The position numbers were made by a program, and so were the translations under genes. Below the pieces are notes generated by a model. It did no database searches. It had not been told where the DNA came from and worked only from the letters and a program-made list of their open reading frames with translations. 64,000 nt of DNA from Apostichopus japonicus (taxonomy: Eukaryota; Echinodermata; Holothuroidea; Aspidochirotida; Stichopodidae), in NCBI RefSeq assembly GCF_037975245.1, contig NC_092579.1, positions 15,448,178-15,512,177 on the forward strand, given 5' to 3'. Shown one piece after another: positions 12,949 through 33,388 of this stretch (the first letter of the stretch is position 1; every line of letters begins with the position of its first letter).

Positions 12949-15900
12949 AAAAATCGTTTCTCTATCAAACGCAACATTAGTGTTCTCATACTTTGACAAC
13001 ATATTAGGAAAAATATTGATCATTTTTTAAGGTAACTTCTTTGGGCCACCAGACAATCCTTTTAACCAATAGCAAATATTGCACATTAAGACATGGTCAC
13101 AAAACTAATTGTATCACACTGTATATGTTTGTATACCTAACCAGCTAGTTAAAATTAAAATTAAAACAAGTTTATGAACTTCCGTCATTTTATCCACTAC
13201 ATGAACAGAAATCGTGCAAAAGAAAAGAAAGAGTATTTCTTAGGGTACAGTAACTAATTTATGATACCAGCAATATTTTAAGATACTGTAACATGCAAGA
13301 ATGCTTCATTTTCTAAGTGCCTGATTTTTTACAAAGACAATTTAAGTTTCAACAACGCTGGAAGTATATATATTTATATATCTGTATACTGACAAATATG
13401 GCAAACTTGATAACAATGCTAAAACAAAAGAACTGTAAGTCATCATTTTCCATGAACTCTAGTTAACTTTATACATCATAGAAATGGAGTATTATATTGC
13501 ATTCAAAATATAAAAAAAAATTAAATAAACATGACACCATCATCATAGAGTGATTTAAAAACACAGTTATTGTCGCCTGGAACCTAGATTTCTCATTATC
13601 ATTAGCAAAGCACTAATGGCATGTATGTAAATTAGCAATCTTCATGAAATTTTCAACATTTTTTTTTACCTACAGTGATATTCTTTATTTACATTCATTT
13701 AAACACCCCATCACTTGATCTTTTTTCCACCTAATTATGATAAACTGCTGGATTTTGTGGAAAATACAGAATGTACATCCAATCATGTAAAAAAAAAGGT
13801 CATGTACATTCTGAAAGTGCCTTTCCAATTGTAATGTACAATACCTATTAAAATGCTATCCATTTATAAAGCAAAAAGACCATTTTATTTTCTGTCTTTT
13901 TTTTGGAGTGGAGGGGATTACAGTGTATCGTGTAGTGAACATTTAGGCCAGGTACACATGATGGTACAGATTACAAAGTTCACAACTTCCTAATTTCTGT
14001 ACTTGTATATCTTGTAGGTCAAATTACTTAAAATGTTAGGTGGAATATCAAGAGAGTTTCTTAGTAAACATCACATTATAGGATACAGTATATAGGATAC
14101 TAAAGTCAACCACAATACCCAATCATGTAACCCTACAGTAGATATCAAGTATTTAACAGATATATGTAAGTATATATCAAAGATGTGTTGGTGATACTCT
14201 GTATGTACAGTACAGTACAGTACATACAGTCTTGTGTACTAGATACTAGATAGGTAATTAAACTAGATTCTTTCTCCCACTGTGGAGACAACTATTACTG
14301 GGTACATGTCTTTAATATTCAATCATCATGAGGTAAATTTTCAATGGTCATCTGATCGTCCCAGACGACCAGATTTCTGTTCGGACAATTAAAGTCAGCG
14401 TCTCAGATTTCTGGAGGGAAACTATAGTAGCTGTTTACATCCAATTCAAATTGCAATTTGAAACAAAATACCCCAAAATAGGTAAACGATATAAATTGGT
14501 ATCTGACCCTCCATCACTTTGGGAATACTGATATGTGTACAAGTAAGTGGGCCTGACGTTTGGATTCTAGCAGGATCTTCTTCAGAGCCCGAATGACAAG
14601 TAACAGAAACTACAAGGGACAAAATACAAGCACAGAATACAGATAGGTTAATGAGCAGGGTGAACGCAAAAGAGATAGATGTAACAGAATTAGTTGACAT
14701 TAGTCACCCCCCCCCTTCCATCCCTCCATCTCCCCTTCTTCCCCCTCTGTCACCCCTCTTCTCCTAGCTCTCTTCCACCTCTTTTCTCCACACTTCCTGT
14801 CTTTGTCTTTCTGCAGCTTATTCCCTACCCTCTCCCCTCAATTTTCTCTTTGTCCCTCTACAGTTATCTCCTACCTCTTTTCTTCCCCCTGTTGGTTTCT
14901 TGATAACTAATGAGCTCTTAAATCTTTCCCTTTTATGTCAACCCTGCTCATTGAGTTGTTTAGACTGCTGGCAGCGCTACGTAGTTACAGTATATTGTAC
15001 ACATTTATATTTCATTAAAACTGCGTTTTAAAGATTTTGACAAGTCTGCATGCAGCAAGCTCCTACAAATTATTTAGTGTTACCTGTAGATGTTTGATGT
15101 TTTGCACGGTGAGTACTGTACGTCGACTGTTAAAATGATCTTTCTCAAAGTATTGACCTTAAATAACCTTTGACCACCACAGAAATCCGAAGGCTGCTTT
15201 TACTCATAGGTGGATCCACATACCATGTATCACATTCATCCAAGCTTTACTTTTGGAGTAAAATTGTGTTCTACAGACTTTGACCTTTGATGATATAATA
15301 GCAACAAAAGTTACTTAAGATTATCTTAATAAGATTCCCCCCACCCCCCCCCTTTTTTCTGGTCTTTATTAACATTAAAGTTGCAGGTCATTCTCCGCAA
15401 GAAAGAAACGTGCTAAAAATAAACCCATTCTACCGATATGATTAAAATTCGTAATAGCAGAATTTATCTCAAACTCCACTGACAGTATATATATTATAAG
15501 TTACAACTCTGCAGTGAAAGCCATCCTGAGCATGGTTATATCACATTTCATTATTTACGTAGAAGTAACTTTCTTTCTCTAAAATCAGCATTATATATAT
15601 AGGTAAAATGATTTCCACCCAGAGCTCTATAAAGCCAAGTATTTATAGAAACAAGGAAATACATTTGCCAGTGTGAACTTACAAATGATATACTCTTTGA
15701 ATAGCGGATGCCTAAAAATCAACACTGGGGTAAAATATTGCATGGGTTTGTTTTTGAACATGACAGGATGTTGATACTTTAACATAGAGACGTGTAAATG
15801 GAACGACAACGAAATGAACAGTTGGCCATATACTAGCTGAATATTAAATGAGCACACTCTAACCATATATACAGCCCAACCTAGGCTTATACTGTACAAA

Positions 15901-16814
15901 CACACACACGATGTGTGTGCATGTACAGCACTGTGTATCACACTACGTACCAATGATCTCAAGTTCCCAATATGATCACCTGCAATCTCAGTCTAGGAGT
16001 GGATCAATGTGATATGGGTCCAGGCAAAATAAGAAGATAAGAGAAAAATACTATGCCCCTTTCCACCTGTGAGAAGAGCCAGCTCAATGAAAAAAGTGAG
16101 GGGTTTCTAGTTCACTACCCTCCATCCCCCTCCTATGCCAATGTGTAGAGATTTAGCCCTCCCCCCCCCCCACCGCTGAATACAACCAATATCATACCTG
16201 GTTAACACCCCCAAACTGAAGCAAAAAGGATACTAAGAATCAAATTTGAGTCAAAAGCTATGTGGGCTAGTGGACCACCCACCCCCCCTCCCCCATTGCT
16301 TTGAACCCCCAGGCACAATCTGACTGTCCCACTGGTTGGTCAACAACAAAAAGAGATCTAAACACATCCCAAAATTTTTGGATGGCCGATTCTACAGAGA
16401 ATAATCCTGAGAACAGGTAATTACTTACTGTAATATATTTATACTGTCTATTATGATGTTGTCATGGGCTACATAAGTACCCATACCTTACCCAAATACT
16501 ACAGTACTGTAGCCTATGCAACTTTTAAACAGCACTGCAACAACATGGATACTTGTCCACACCCAATCTAGAGTCTACACAAAATACAATCTAACAAAAG
16601 TAAAGAACACCTTAAGAAACCATAAATATATTGTATTCTGAAAGTTCCAAGAATGTTTATGTAATGTACATAGATTGTTTCCATGGTAACAGGAATTCCA
16701 GGTATTAGATTTCTAAATTACAATGTTCTTCTGTTCTAAAGTAAACTTAACTTAAATAAAGCAAATTCAAAACCAGAAGAGCTGGTTGTTATCCTATAGT
16801 TACTGCATAATTAT

Positions 16815-16873
<59 letters not shown>

Positions 16874-18695
16874 TTTCCTCTTCATTTTTTGTCTTTCACT
16901 ACAGTACTGTAGATCTAGGTTACACATTAATCAAGCAGTCATGGAAACCTGCAGGCAAAATGTCTATATGGAGAATGGAAATTGCTATTAAACAGCTCAT
17001 TGCTTCCGTAGAAGGAAGACTGGCAGCTTTTTCTACCTTTGTTATCTTTTTATTTATTTATTCTTTTTCTTAATTTATTTATTTAGTTCAGGTGGGGATG
17101 GGTGCTTGGGTGAGAGGAGGGCATGTTGTGCAGTATAAGAAACACCTAGTAGATGTGAGAGTTGATTTAGATAAATTTTTCAATGCTGTTTGCATAATCA
17201 AATTCCAAATCAAGTTTACAGTAGGTCAGTACCTGAATGTTAGCCAATTGTGAAATATTGAGAATAGAATCAAACTTCATGTTTACTAACTACTGTACAG
17301 AGGATTTGTAGCCTTTCACTTGGCTGAAACATCCAGAAATACTGTCTTAATTAGCTTGATCAAGGGTAGTACTATTTAAATACCTTTGAACCATAACTGT
17401 AAATGGTACTTTTAAAGCTCTTTTAAATTGTTTTATTTTACTTCTAATGGTGATACCATGCATGTAGAACATTATGATATGTACAAAAACTTTGCCGACG
17501 AAGAAATACATTATGTGCACTTTTTTGGGACACACAGAAATTCAATTTGCATATGGAATTTACCAAACAAATATTAATAATGTCAAAAGACACCCAGATC
17601 CGATATCACAACTTTCTTACATTTCTGTTAATTATGAAGGTTAATTGTAATTAGAAAACATGACTCTAAATTCCAACTGCTATTGTTTTGTCAATTAACT
17701 CAACTTAAAACCAACCAAATTCCATACTTCCTACTCTAATTCACGAGGATTAGTTACATCATTATTAACTAACAACTTTAAACTACTAGTGATATTGGTT
17801 GTGAATGACATGCTCTGTACTACTTTGAGTTTTATAGGTTTCTTATGCACAAAAAGTGCTATTTATCTTCGTACTTGTATAGCAATTTACCCATCATGCA
17901 TAGCGTTTTGTGAAGCGATACGAGATCATTAATTGCCTGAATGACATACAATCTACAGTAACTCAGGTTGCTTTATTGTACAGTACAGTAGGTTAACATA
18001 ACCTGCAACCTTCACATCTAGTCAGCTTCAAACATGTCTGTAACCTACTTAAAGTTGCCAGAAACTATTTAGGAGCGGGGTCACAAAAAATAAAGGAGAA
18101 AAAGTGAAGAAAGAAAGACAAAATTGCCATTCTTTGTGGGAAATGAGCTGAAAAATCTTGGAACATAAAAATAACTTATTATAACACCAATTTTGCAAAG
18201 TTCTAAGTACCCTTAATCATAACAAAAAATGTCATAGAGGAATGGGATCTACCTCCTCCCCTAGGTCATAGCATTTACCACTGGAGGGTTGCTAAGGTGA
18301 TAAAGGTTGAAATTAGGGTCACCAAGCAATATGTTTTAGAATACCAGGGCCCTACGACAATAAGTGAAAATTGCTTTTGTGAATATCTACCAGGTAAGAG
18401 TACGTTGCATGCTATTGTAGAAATAACAATTGCTTTACCCCCCCCCCTTCCCCCCCTTTTGTCTGCTTCTCCTTATAATACTTTTTGTGGGCACCATTAA
18501 TGTCTGAAGGTAGACTTATACAGTACATATGGAAAATTTATGGACCAGAATCAATCCTTATTCTGGAATCATCTCATAATGGTGGCAGTCTTTCAAAATA
18601 CTGTTATGCTAGAGGCAAAAATATATAGCCTTCATTGTATCTATGAGATATACAGCCTTCATTTTATGGATGAGATGTTAAGTATTATACTGTAC
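12949..18695. other. Intergenic, microsatellites and C-runs only
   Basis: No gene is recognised on either strand. There is an AT microsatellite at about 16806-16870, C-runs at about 14705-14716, 15337-15350 and 16158-16170, CAGTACAGTACAGTAC near 14208-14223, and a hammerhead-like relic at 14545-14590 (minus). 17868-17935 shares a phrase (ACTTGTATAGCAATTT) with 24935-24985 and may be an old dispersed repeat. Confidence 0.5.
14545..14590 (-). other. Hammerhead-like relic related to the one at 35270
   Basis: On the minus strand CTGAAGAAGATCCTGCTAG is followed by an eroded CAAACGTCAGGCCCACTTAC. The copy at 35270-35308 has the intact GAAAC. The shared stretch covers about 50 bp, so both derive from the same dispersed element. 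The motif order is like a hammerhead core, but the G-to-C change here would break it. Confidence 0.35.
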
Positions 18696-19084
18696 CAAGG
18701 GCGTAGACACCGGCGGGGCTGGGGGGGGGGGGGGGGGGGGGCGCCAGCCCCCCCAGTGAAAAATATGGTGGGGCGGAAGTATCATTCTACCCCCCCCGCT
18801 TCGCAAGTCAGAAAACCCCTTTTTCATTTCCAAATGAGAAAAAAATCGCATTTGGAGCACCAAATTGCATTTAAGGCCAGGTGAAGATGCAAAATTATTT
18901 ACAAAATGGAGTGGGTGTTGAAGTGTGCTATATTGCACCAAATTGCATCTGAGGCCACCTGGAAATGCAAAAAAATTCCCAAAGGGGAGGAGGACACCCC
19001 CTCCCCTTAGACCCCTCCCCCAGGCCAGCCATCAGTCTTCAGCCCCCCCCCCCCCCCACTCAAAAGTACCTTCCTACGCCATTG
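18696..19084 (+). mobile_element. hAT-like MITE, family A, copy 1
   Basis: 389 bp. It starts CAAGGGCGTAG and ends CTACGCCATTG, and is flanked on both sides by the perfect 8-bp duplication TACTGTAC (18688-18695 and 19085-19092). The interior has long G and C runs, a repeated phrase CACCAAATTGCAT and the segment CCCCTTAGACCCCTCCCC. No ORF could be a transposase. The 8-bp duplication and CA...TG ends fit the hAT superfamily. Sister copies are at 36818-37190 and 57688-58055. Confidence 0.88.
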
Positions 19085-19540
19085 TACTGTACAGTAGATG
19101 TCTGTTGAGTTTGTCAATTGAAAATATATTGAACAGAATTCAATAAGATGATCCACATCTTCACTATTCGCAAGACTGCATAGATAATCAGGACTGCTTA
19201 TAATTACGGGGCATGCTTAAGTAGTCCGTTTAGACAAAAAAAGGTCTAAATTTTGGTTTTTGGTCTCCCTATGATTATCAATAATTACTGCATCTTGTAA
19301 AACAAATCATCTCTTCCATCAAATATTTATTTTAAGATCGGTTTTATATTTTTAAACGTTTGACCACTGACATGGGGTATAAAATATTATCTTTTCATGA
19401 TTAATTCTGAAGACATAAAATGTAACCATAATGCAATATTGTCAGTAACCTATCTATCTGATGGTAGTCAACAGCAAAAATGAACTTTTGGGAAAATTGG
19501 CCCTGTTTGCTCTTTACCAAGCAACTTATCCCATCTGTCT

Positions 19541-20280
19541 TAATCTTGCCTAGAGGCAAATAAGGCCACCACAGAGCGTCTCCATTTGTCTTGTTCCGCA
19601 GCTGCGTTTCTGGCCTCATTCCAAGATCGCCAACCAGCCCTCTCTCTCTCTTTGTCCACTGTCCTGCGCCATGTTGTTTTGGGTCGCCCTCTCTTTCTCC
19701 TGCCCTCTGGTGCCCAAGTAATGATGATGATGCTGTTTCATTTGAGTTTTGGTGCAATATATGCCCAATGAATTTCCATCTTCTTTTCTTAATTTTGATG
19801 CTTAGTGGTCCCATTTTTGCTCTCTTTAGAAGTTCCTTTGTGCTGACCCGTTCTTGCCATCTTATCGGTAGCACTCTCCTGAGGCATTTGTTATGAAAGA
19901 TATTGCTTTCTTTTCATCCCCCTATTAATTTTCCAGGTCTCGCATCCATATAGTAGGACAGGTATTACCAGTGTTTTGTATAGCCTTATTTTTGTTCTTC
20001 TACAGATGCTTTTGGAGACTCAAATCTTTTGTAGACGTATTAATGCACCCCTGGCTTTCCCAATTCTGTTGGCAATGTCTCTCATTCAGCCACCATCTTT
20101 TGTCATTGTCGCACTCAAGTATTAAAATCTGTCCACCTCTTGTAACTCTTCCTGACCAATATAAATACGTTCCTGGTTCCTAGTGTTTATACGCATCACT
20201 TTGGTCTTCTGTTTATTAATGTCAAGACCCACTCTGCTTGCCTCACCAAGCAACTGCACACACAATAATTCATCACCACA
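19541..20280 (-). pseudogene. 5'-truncated non-LTR retrotransposon, reverse transcriptase C-terminal end
   Basis: Read on the minus strand, broken frames give, in order, GLDINKQKTKVMRINTRNQ, a TMTKDGG segment, RIGKARGALIRLQKI, IRWQERVSTKELLKRAKM, RRWKFIGHIL, then WAPEGRRKRGRPKTTWRR and W-EARNAAAEQDKWRRSV ending at a stop at 19541. This is the C-terminal part of the endonuclease/reverse-transcriptase protein of animal LINEs. At least two frameshifts and stops separate the pieces, and everything 5' of the palm/thumb region is missing. It is a dead fragment with no expected function. The 3' boundary beyond the stop is not clear. Confidence 0.88.
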
Positions 20281-23200
20281 GGTCTCAGGCATTCTTCACA
20301 CATTGAAAGTGCAAAGATCCTGAACGCATCCACATTAGAAAACTGGTGTTGAATCAAATTCGATTGAAAACGCATTACACATGTGAGAAAACTTCACAAT
20401 GATTGTTTACAAATCAATAGATCTAAGCACATTATAATATTATGCAGCACTTGCCTATATACACGCATCTGCTATGAATACAAAATTGACAAGGGCAAGT
20501 AATCTAAGACCTCCGGTTGCATGATCACATGAGCATTCACACAGAAGCTGGTCACTTCGCCCAACTGCCATTTCGACCAACCTTACCATTTCGAACAACC
20601 AGCATGGTCATTTCGCCGAACCCTCCTGGTTATTTTGACCAACATTGATTAAATATTATTACTTCAATATAACGGACTGGGACTCTTCTATGGGTTTGGT
20701 CAAACATTCGGGAATTGTTAACGTTACGGGATAGGAACAGAATATTAAGGAATCAGGGGTGGGGGGGGGTATAGGTCTTCTTTGTAAGGGGCTTATTATC
20801 ATGCCCATATACTTTATACATGTTATCTTTATTTTTGGTGGGCTTTTTGTACAAGCTACGGCTTCCAAGCCCTTCCACCATTTTCTCTCCGTAATTTACA
20901 TTATTTTTCTTTTATATGATTTATTACTTATTATTTTCTTTGCATGGTATTGTCTTCACTGTCTCATTATTATATAAACATTGTGAGGAAATGGAAAAAT
21001 AAATGAAATGAAAATGAAAATGAAATGAAACTTGAATTCGTGGTTACAGTCGGTAGAGGTTAGGTTAGGTTTTTATGGAGACCAACCAGAAGTGACCACA
21101 CTAGTCACACTATAATCTTGATCACCACTGTGTGGTCAGGATCTTCCTTGAAAACCAGATGATAATTGCTGATATCACATGGGGAGGATAAAGACTATGT
21201 TTTCCCAACTCTGCAAAACCATGTGAGGTACTTGCCTCCTGTTTCATTGGTGGTGACCAATGACAGTCAATCGCATACTCCAATGCTCTGACAAACGCAC
21301 TTAACGCACTCCGACAAACAGACTTAACTTGTCACTAAAGGCATTACGCAGTCAAGTTTTACAATTACCATGACAAGGATCTAATTTAAATTCATAGTCA
21401 ACTGTAAACATCTTATACATTATGATGCCACTAGACTTATATTGAAAACCCTTTGGAAAATTGGTGACCATCCAAAGGTCTCCATAGGCACTTACTCAGA
21501 GAATTAAGACTTTGATCAAAGAAGGATACAGTTCTAGTCTAGGCCTATGTGTGCAAAGATGTTGACCATTTATTTAAGTCTTGTAACTTGTTAATGGCAA
21601 GATGCCCTAAAAATATATATCAAATATAAATGTTTCCCATGTAAAACATTTGGATACAATTGCTTTAGAAGAGCTCTTTAGATGGCATGCACTTTTCCCA
21701 TTTAACACCAAATTTAACTCCCTACACTACAGCCTCTATGTGTCAGTGTGTGTTCATAATCTTAGTCTTACTTCATAAGCAATTAATACAGTTCAATTTG
21801 TTCATCACTATGCTTTATTTAAACAGGCCTAAGCCAAGTCTAGTAATACGTCAGTCTCTGCGTTGGTCTTAAAACATCTAATATTCTTAGAGAAACGTGT
21901 GCCTTGCCCAGGCCTTATTCTTAAATGGAGCAGGCCTGATCGGTGCAGTAGTCTATGTAATAGTATATATGGCTTAAGTTATCCTAACAGTAACAAGTAA
22001 CAGTTAGACCTAACTGTTGCTTAGGCCTAGGTCGTAACTTGTAGTTTTTGTAGGCCTATCGTAACTAATACGGTTACGTACAGTACTACTGCTAGTACTA
22101 GAGAGTGACATTTGCATTGACTATGTACAGTAAGATAACCTTTTGAAGGGTCCACAGCACGAGATCCTCCCTGATGATGAGCACAATGCTACTATTTTCT
22201 TTGGTATTTCTTCGTGCTTGGTGTTGTATGACAAGAATAACAGAAATGATCATGCTCCCTTTTGAGCCACATGTGCTGGCTATTTATATGATATACGTAA
22301 ATACGTTTTTTAGCCGACGGTGTCGACGTTTGCTGCAGTACAGCGCGTGCACTGTGGCGGGCGGTTCCACAGAAATTGGTAAAATTCTGTGTGGTCCCAG
22401 AAAGGGTATATTCAATGGGAAATGGGAAAGAGGGAGTTTACGGCCCTTTTCTTTTTTTCTCCTTTTTTTTGTGGGGGGGGGGGTAGGTTCTTAAGAGAGT
22501 CAGAGTAAGAAGGATGGAAGGGCGCGTATACCTATGTACCAGCAACAGAAATTTCATTTACTTCAACCCCGGCCCCCCTCCCCAACCATTCAGTATGGAC
22601 GGTGAAAACCAATGTTTGGTACCTTCCTCAAGCTAATAACAAAGCACTTCCCTCGGGGCAATAGGCTTCACAACATATTTAACAGAAACACCGTGAAAGT
22701 CAGCTACAGCTGCACGAAAACTATGCAGTTAACTCGTACATCACCAACCAGACCAGCTATTCGAGACGTATAAATCTTCTGGCAATGCTTTAGGGAAATT
22801 CCCAATTTTATTTACCGCATGTAATACACAATTTCTGTGACGTAATTGCGCGGGACTGTTTCAATTCTAACAACGAATTATGATCGATGCTAGGCTGTTC
22901 GTTTACTCATCGACGCCGTGAACGATGGCATTATATTAATGTGAAATCTAGTCTACTGTAATATCGCTGTTACACTTTTGAATGCATGACACATATCATA
23001 ATTAATGGTGTTCACCAGAATAAGTAGTAAGTAGTCAAGTAACTTAGCTTTAGTAAACCGTATAGCATAGGCCAAATCATAACGTAAAGCACACTACAGT
23101 TAGTCTATATTGACAATGTTACTGATCAGTGATACTGTAGTGTAGCCTAGACCTAGCACCGGGTACTTGTTTGTTGGTTGGCAACAACAAGTTAGGCCTG

Positions 23201-24530
23201 GGCCTAGTGGTAAAGCCAGAGAGGGGAAATGGTTGGGCTAGACCGGTCAAAGCTCCCCCACAGACAGTCTTTACAATGAAATGGAGACAGTTTAAAAACA
23301 TGCACAAAAAAAAATTGGGCCTAGGCTAGCCATGATATATGAATTATGATACTTGGAAATGGTGTAGGCTACTTTTTTTTATAGCACAGTGTGATCTATG
23401 TCTCCTGCTAAGCAAGCTTTCATTTTGACTAACCATACGTAGCCTAACCAAGAATGCGATTGTTGTGAGACCTGAACAAGTTAACTTTGACTGAGTGATT
23501 CACGCTGAAGTTCTGAGTCGCATCAAACTTGTTTGTCTTTAATAAAACCAACATCTTGATTGGGGTCAATTAATATAGAGAAAAAAATATCTGCTTGTGT
23601 CAGTGAATGTTTGATATCTTTAATATTAATGGCCCTAATAGACTTCGAGACAATAGTCCCTGGTACTACAGTATGTGTACAGTATTGTGTAGTCAATGAG
23701 CCCCCTAAAACCTGGCCCTAACCTTATCAAAGAATTCTCAAATGGGAGGAGCCCCTTGCCTAAGACACTTTCCAAGGACCCCCTCCCCACCAAATTTTGA
23801 ACTGTATCAATGATCTTGAATAAATACCATTTAATACTACTTAAATGCAAACAAGAAAGTGATTATGTATATATATGTCGTAAACCAACAGCACAAATCA
23901 TAAAAAGAGTGGTGCATTTGCTCATTTTTTTTTATGTACAGTTGTAGACTGAAGTTTTCTCCAGTACTGATATGTATAACCACATCTTGAGAAAAACATC
24001 GCTTCATCTGTAATTGTCACAATAACTGTATCTGATATAAAATTCTAAGGTCATTAGTAATTGCTAGATTTATTTCTGGGTTTAGGTTGTTCATGATTTG
24101 AGCATGTTACTGTAGTCCCAAATATCATTATTCCTGCAGGGTAACTGAGGTAGAGTTTATATGGTTTTCATGAAAAGTCATATTAATGCAAGCTGCATTA
24201 ATTAACTTACATTGACTCTTTAATTGGGGACCAAAAATCTGGATTAATAGCCCTCTCCGCATAACATAAAAGCTGGCTGACTAGGCGCCTGTCTGGGCCT
24301 AAGAAAGGGAAGTGTAGAGTATCAGGCAATCTGGTTGTAAGCATTTTCCTTGTAACCATTTTACTTCTTGATACAAAATTAAGTGAGAATGATATTAGCC
24401 AAATTAACATATAACCTAATACATTCATTTAATAACCAGTAGGCCAAAGTTACCCTCGACAAACTTGATTGGGTCACAATTAGCAATCATCCCATCAAAA
24501 AAATTCTTTAATTGTTCATTTTTTCTTTAG
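20281..24530. other. Intergenic, upstream of CENPM
   Basis: No gene is recognised. 20540-20640 holds degenerate copies of CATTTCGNCCAACC. A G-run lies at about 20760-20769 and another near 22472-22483. A CpG-richer patch lies at 22300-22400 and around 22840-22920. GC-rich MITE scraps occur near 23700-23790. The far 5' exon and promoter of CENPM probably lie here, because the first coding exon is preceded by a splice acceptor. Confidence 0.45.
22838..22855. promoter_or_regulatory. Possible CRE plus E2F-like cluster
   Basis: TGACGTAA is followed within a few bases by TTGCGCGGGA. These resemble a CREB/ATF site and an E2F site. They lie about 1.7 kb upstream of the CENPM start, in one of the few CpG-containing patches. 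Cell-cycle genes such as CENPM are often E2F targets, so this is a candidate promoter. No transcription start can be seen. Confidence 0.22.
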
Positions 24531-24546
24531 GTCATCGACAACAGCA

Positions 24547-30934
<6,388 letters not shown>

Positions 30935-31755
30935 AACAAAAGCATTAACTGGAAAATCATCAGCTGGAAAAATCTTCCTCAATTATGATAAAAGTTGTAG
31001 CTAAACTACTTCTACTAGCAGTGGACTCACCTATGATGATAGAATATTACCTTTTTAGTGAAGTATGAAAGGTTTTGTCATGATATTTCTCTGGATGTTG
31101 TGAGCTGAGCAGCTGAAGGAAGTTGTGGTCTTTCTTAAATATGAAGTCTGAGGTCCGTTGAGGCTTCTACCAGTGGAATTACCCACAACCACAATGATCT
31201 AAAGTGGATAATTATTCAGTGACTGGAAAAGTGTTTTAAATGGTTCAGTAATGTTCAGAAATAAGTTTATGTTTTCCATGGACAGCTTTGGAGGGGGTGG
31301 GGGAGGGGCTAATCCATTTTTTTCCCGTATCTCTGAGAATATACACATGAAAATAGCCTGGTTTGACCCCTCAGATAATAATCACATGCCCCACCATTCC
31401 TCGAAGATATTTTGTATTCCTACGTTGAGACTTTGTGCCCGTGTTATTTATCACTACAGAGGGAGGACCCATCACAAATGTAAAACTGTTCTACTAGTCT
31501 AATAGGATATACAAGTACTCCAATAAGACAGCACAATAATCAGCACAAAGTCCTCTGCGAAGTGAGGGCGCCATTTATGAAAAACACAACGTAACTTTAG
31601 GCTATCGTGTTGCAAACACGTATACATCCATAGTGTTCCAAAAAGCAGAAATGATAATTTAAACAGAACTAATCTACCATAGGAACCGATTACCAAATGT
31701 CGTAAAAAAAAATCCCTATTTTGAACCTCAAAGCATCCATCATTTATGGTTTGTT
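30935..31755. other. 3' UTR of CENPM and intergenic DNA
   Basis: Follows the CENPM stop. No canonical AATAAA is seen within the first 300 bases, only weaker variants. A G-rich strip lies at 31285-31310. No other gene. Confidence 0.45.
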
Positions 31756-32287
31756 GAAAACATCTGTTGTTAGTTGACAAGTTTATTAATACTTGTCGAA
31801 GATTCCCTTAGTTAAGAAGTAAGCAATCAATATCCTAGCTGGGCTTCGGGAGGGTTATGGCACACGGTCACTTTTTTTGCACTTTTCTTATTTCCTTAAA
31901 TATATTACGAATTCAAAAGTAAAATACGATGTTACCTCATCCCATATTTTCACTGGACCCTTTATTTTCCCACCCTCCCCTTGTTGCCTTCTTATCCCTC
32001 CTCCCTTGTCTCTGTTGACAGAAAACATCTGTTGTTATTTGACAATTTTATTATACTTGTCGAATATTCCTGTAGTTAAGAAGTAAGCAATCAATATCCT
32101 AGATGGGCTTCGGGAGGGTTATGGTCCACGTTCACTTTTTTTGCACTTTTGTTATATTTCTTTAAATATATTACGAATTCAAAAGTAAAATGCGATATTT
32201 CTTCATCCCATATTTTCACTGGACCCTATATTTTCTCACCCTCCCCTTGTTGCCTTCTTATCCCTCCTCCATTGTCTCTGTTGACAG
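31756..32287. repeat. Tandem duplication, about 265-bp period
   Basis: Copy 1 (31756-32020) and copy 2 (32021-32287) both start GAAAACATCTGTTGTTA and end CTCTGTTGACAG. Shared landmarks include GGGCTTCGGGAGGGTTATGG and CCTCCCCTTGTTGCC. The copies are roughly 93-95 percent alike by eye. No coding content is recognised. Confidence 0.92.
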
Positions 32288-33229
32288 ACTATTAGGGAGG
32301 GTGAAAAACATGTATAAGTCTTGCTGGGGGTGAGGGGGGGGGGAGGAGAGACTTAGCACAGAAGAACACGAATATTGCGCAACAAGCTGTTCCGGATAGC
32401 ACATACACCTTTATCGGTGGAAAGTAGTATATCCGTGTTAAGTTACAATTTTTCAATTTTTTTCAGTTTTATTAATAGCAACGAAACCAGAATATAATAA
32501 ATAAGTAGAGATGATATGTCCTATCGAAAGTAATAAACCCGAAACTGAAACCATTGCTGGGTAAGTATGTCTTTGTTTTGTTAACGATCGTATTTCCTAT
32601 AAATAAAAATAATAAATAATAAAAAATTAATTCATCTCTTTTTCTTTGTTTTCATTTTATTGATATCGGATTTATGTTTATTTGGCATTTTCTCCATCGA
32701 CTATCCTATTGGAAATATCGAAAGTTCATGAAATGAGAATATTGGAAAATTCCCTTTCAACGTACCGAGGTTTCGTCAGTCAGGCATATGGAAGTGATAC
32801 AAATGTTTATAATATCATTTAGTGCAGAATTATGGCTTTTCCAAACGATTTGTCAATTTAGGATTCACACAGGCGTGACGCATGTGCAAATAGTGCATCC
32901 TGATATAATAAAACTGTACGCAACGTAACCAATATGGGCTATATCGCAAACGTACAGATCTTATTGGGGGGGGGGGGGTTATAGGGGCGGGGACCATGCG
33001 TTGTTGAAGCCGATTCCATATAAAGGGAGTCGGGAAGCTGAAGGGAAAAAAAAGAGAATAATATTAATGTAGTTAGACTAATTTTGTTTTGTTTTTTAAT
33101 GAGGTTGAAAAGGCAATATGGGCAACGTACACCGTCCCACACTCTCTTTACCTACACTGATTTACAATATTATGGGACTGATGCAGAAGGAAACTTACAG
33201 ATGCACTGATGAGAACAAAACAATATTAC
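32288..33229. other. Intergenic, no gene seen
   Basis: A+T-rich, with G-runs at about 32334-32343 and 32966-32978. No exon, RNA gene or bounded repeat is recognised. Confidence 0.5.
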
Positions 33230-33273
33230 CAGGTGCGTATCCGGGGGGGCGTTGGGGCGCGCGCCCCCCGGGT

Positions 33274-33388
33274 AAGAAAAAGAGGAGAGAAAAAAAAGAG
33301 AAGAAAAAAGAGGGGGGAAAAGAGGAGGAGGAGAGGAAGGAAGGGAAAAGAAAAAGAAGAAAGAGAGAAAAAGGAGAAAAGGAGGGAG
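33274..33388 (+). repeat. 115-bp homopurine tract
   Basis: An uninterrupted run of A and G bases (GGAGGAGGAGAGG and GAAAAAG phrases) with no pyrimidine. It could form triplex DNA. It sits just inside the left end of element D copy 1, next to a GCGCGCGCCCC hairpin. Confidence 0.9.
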
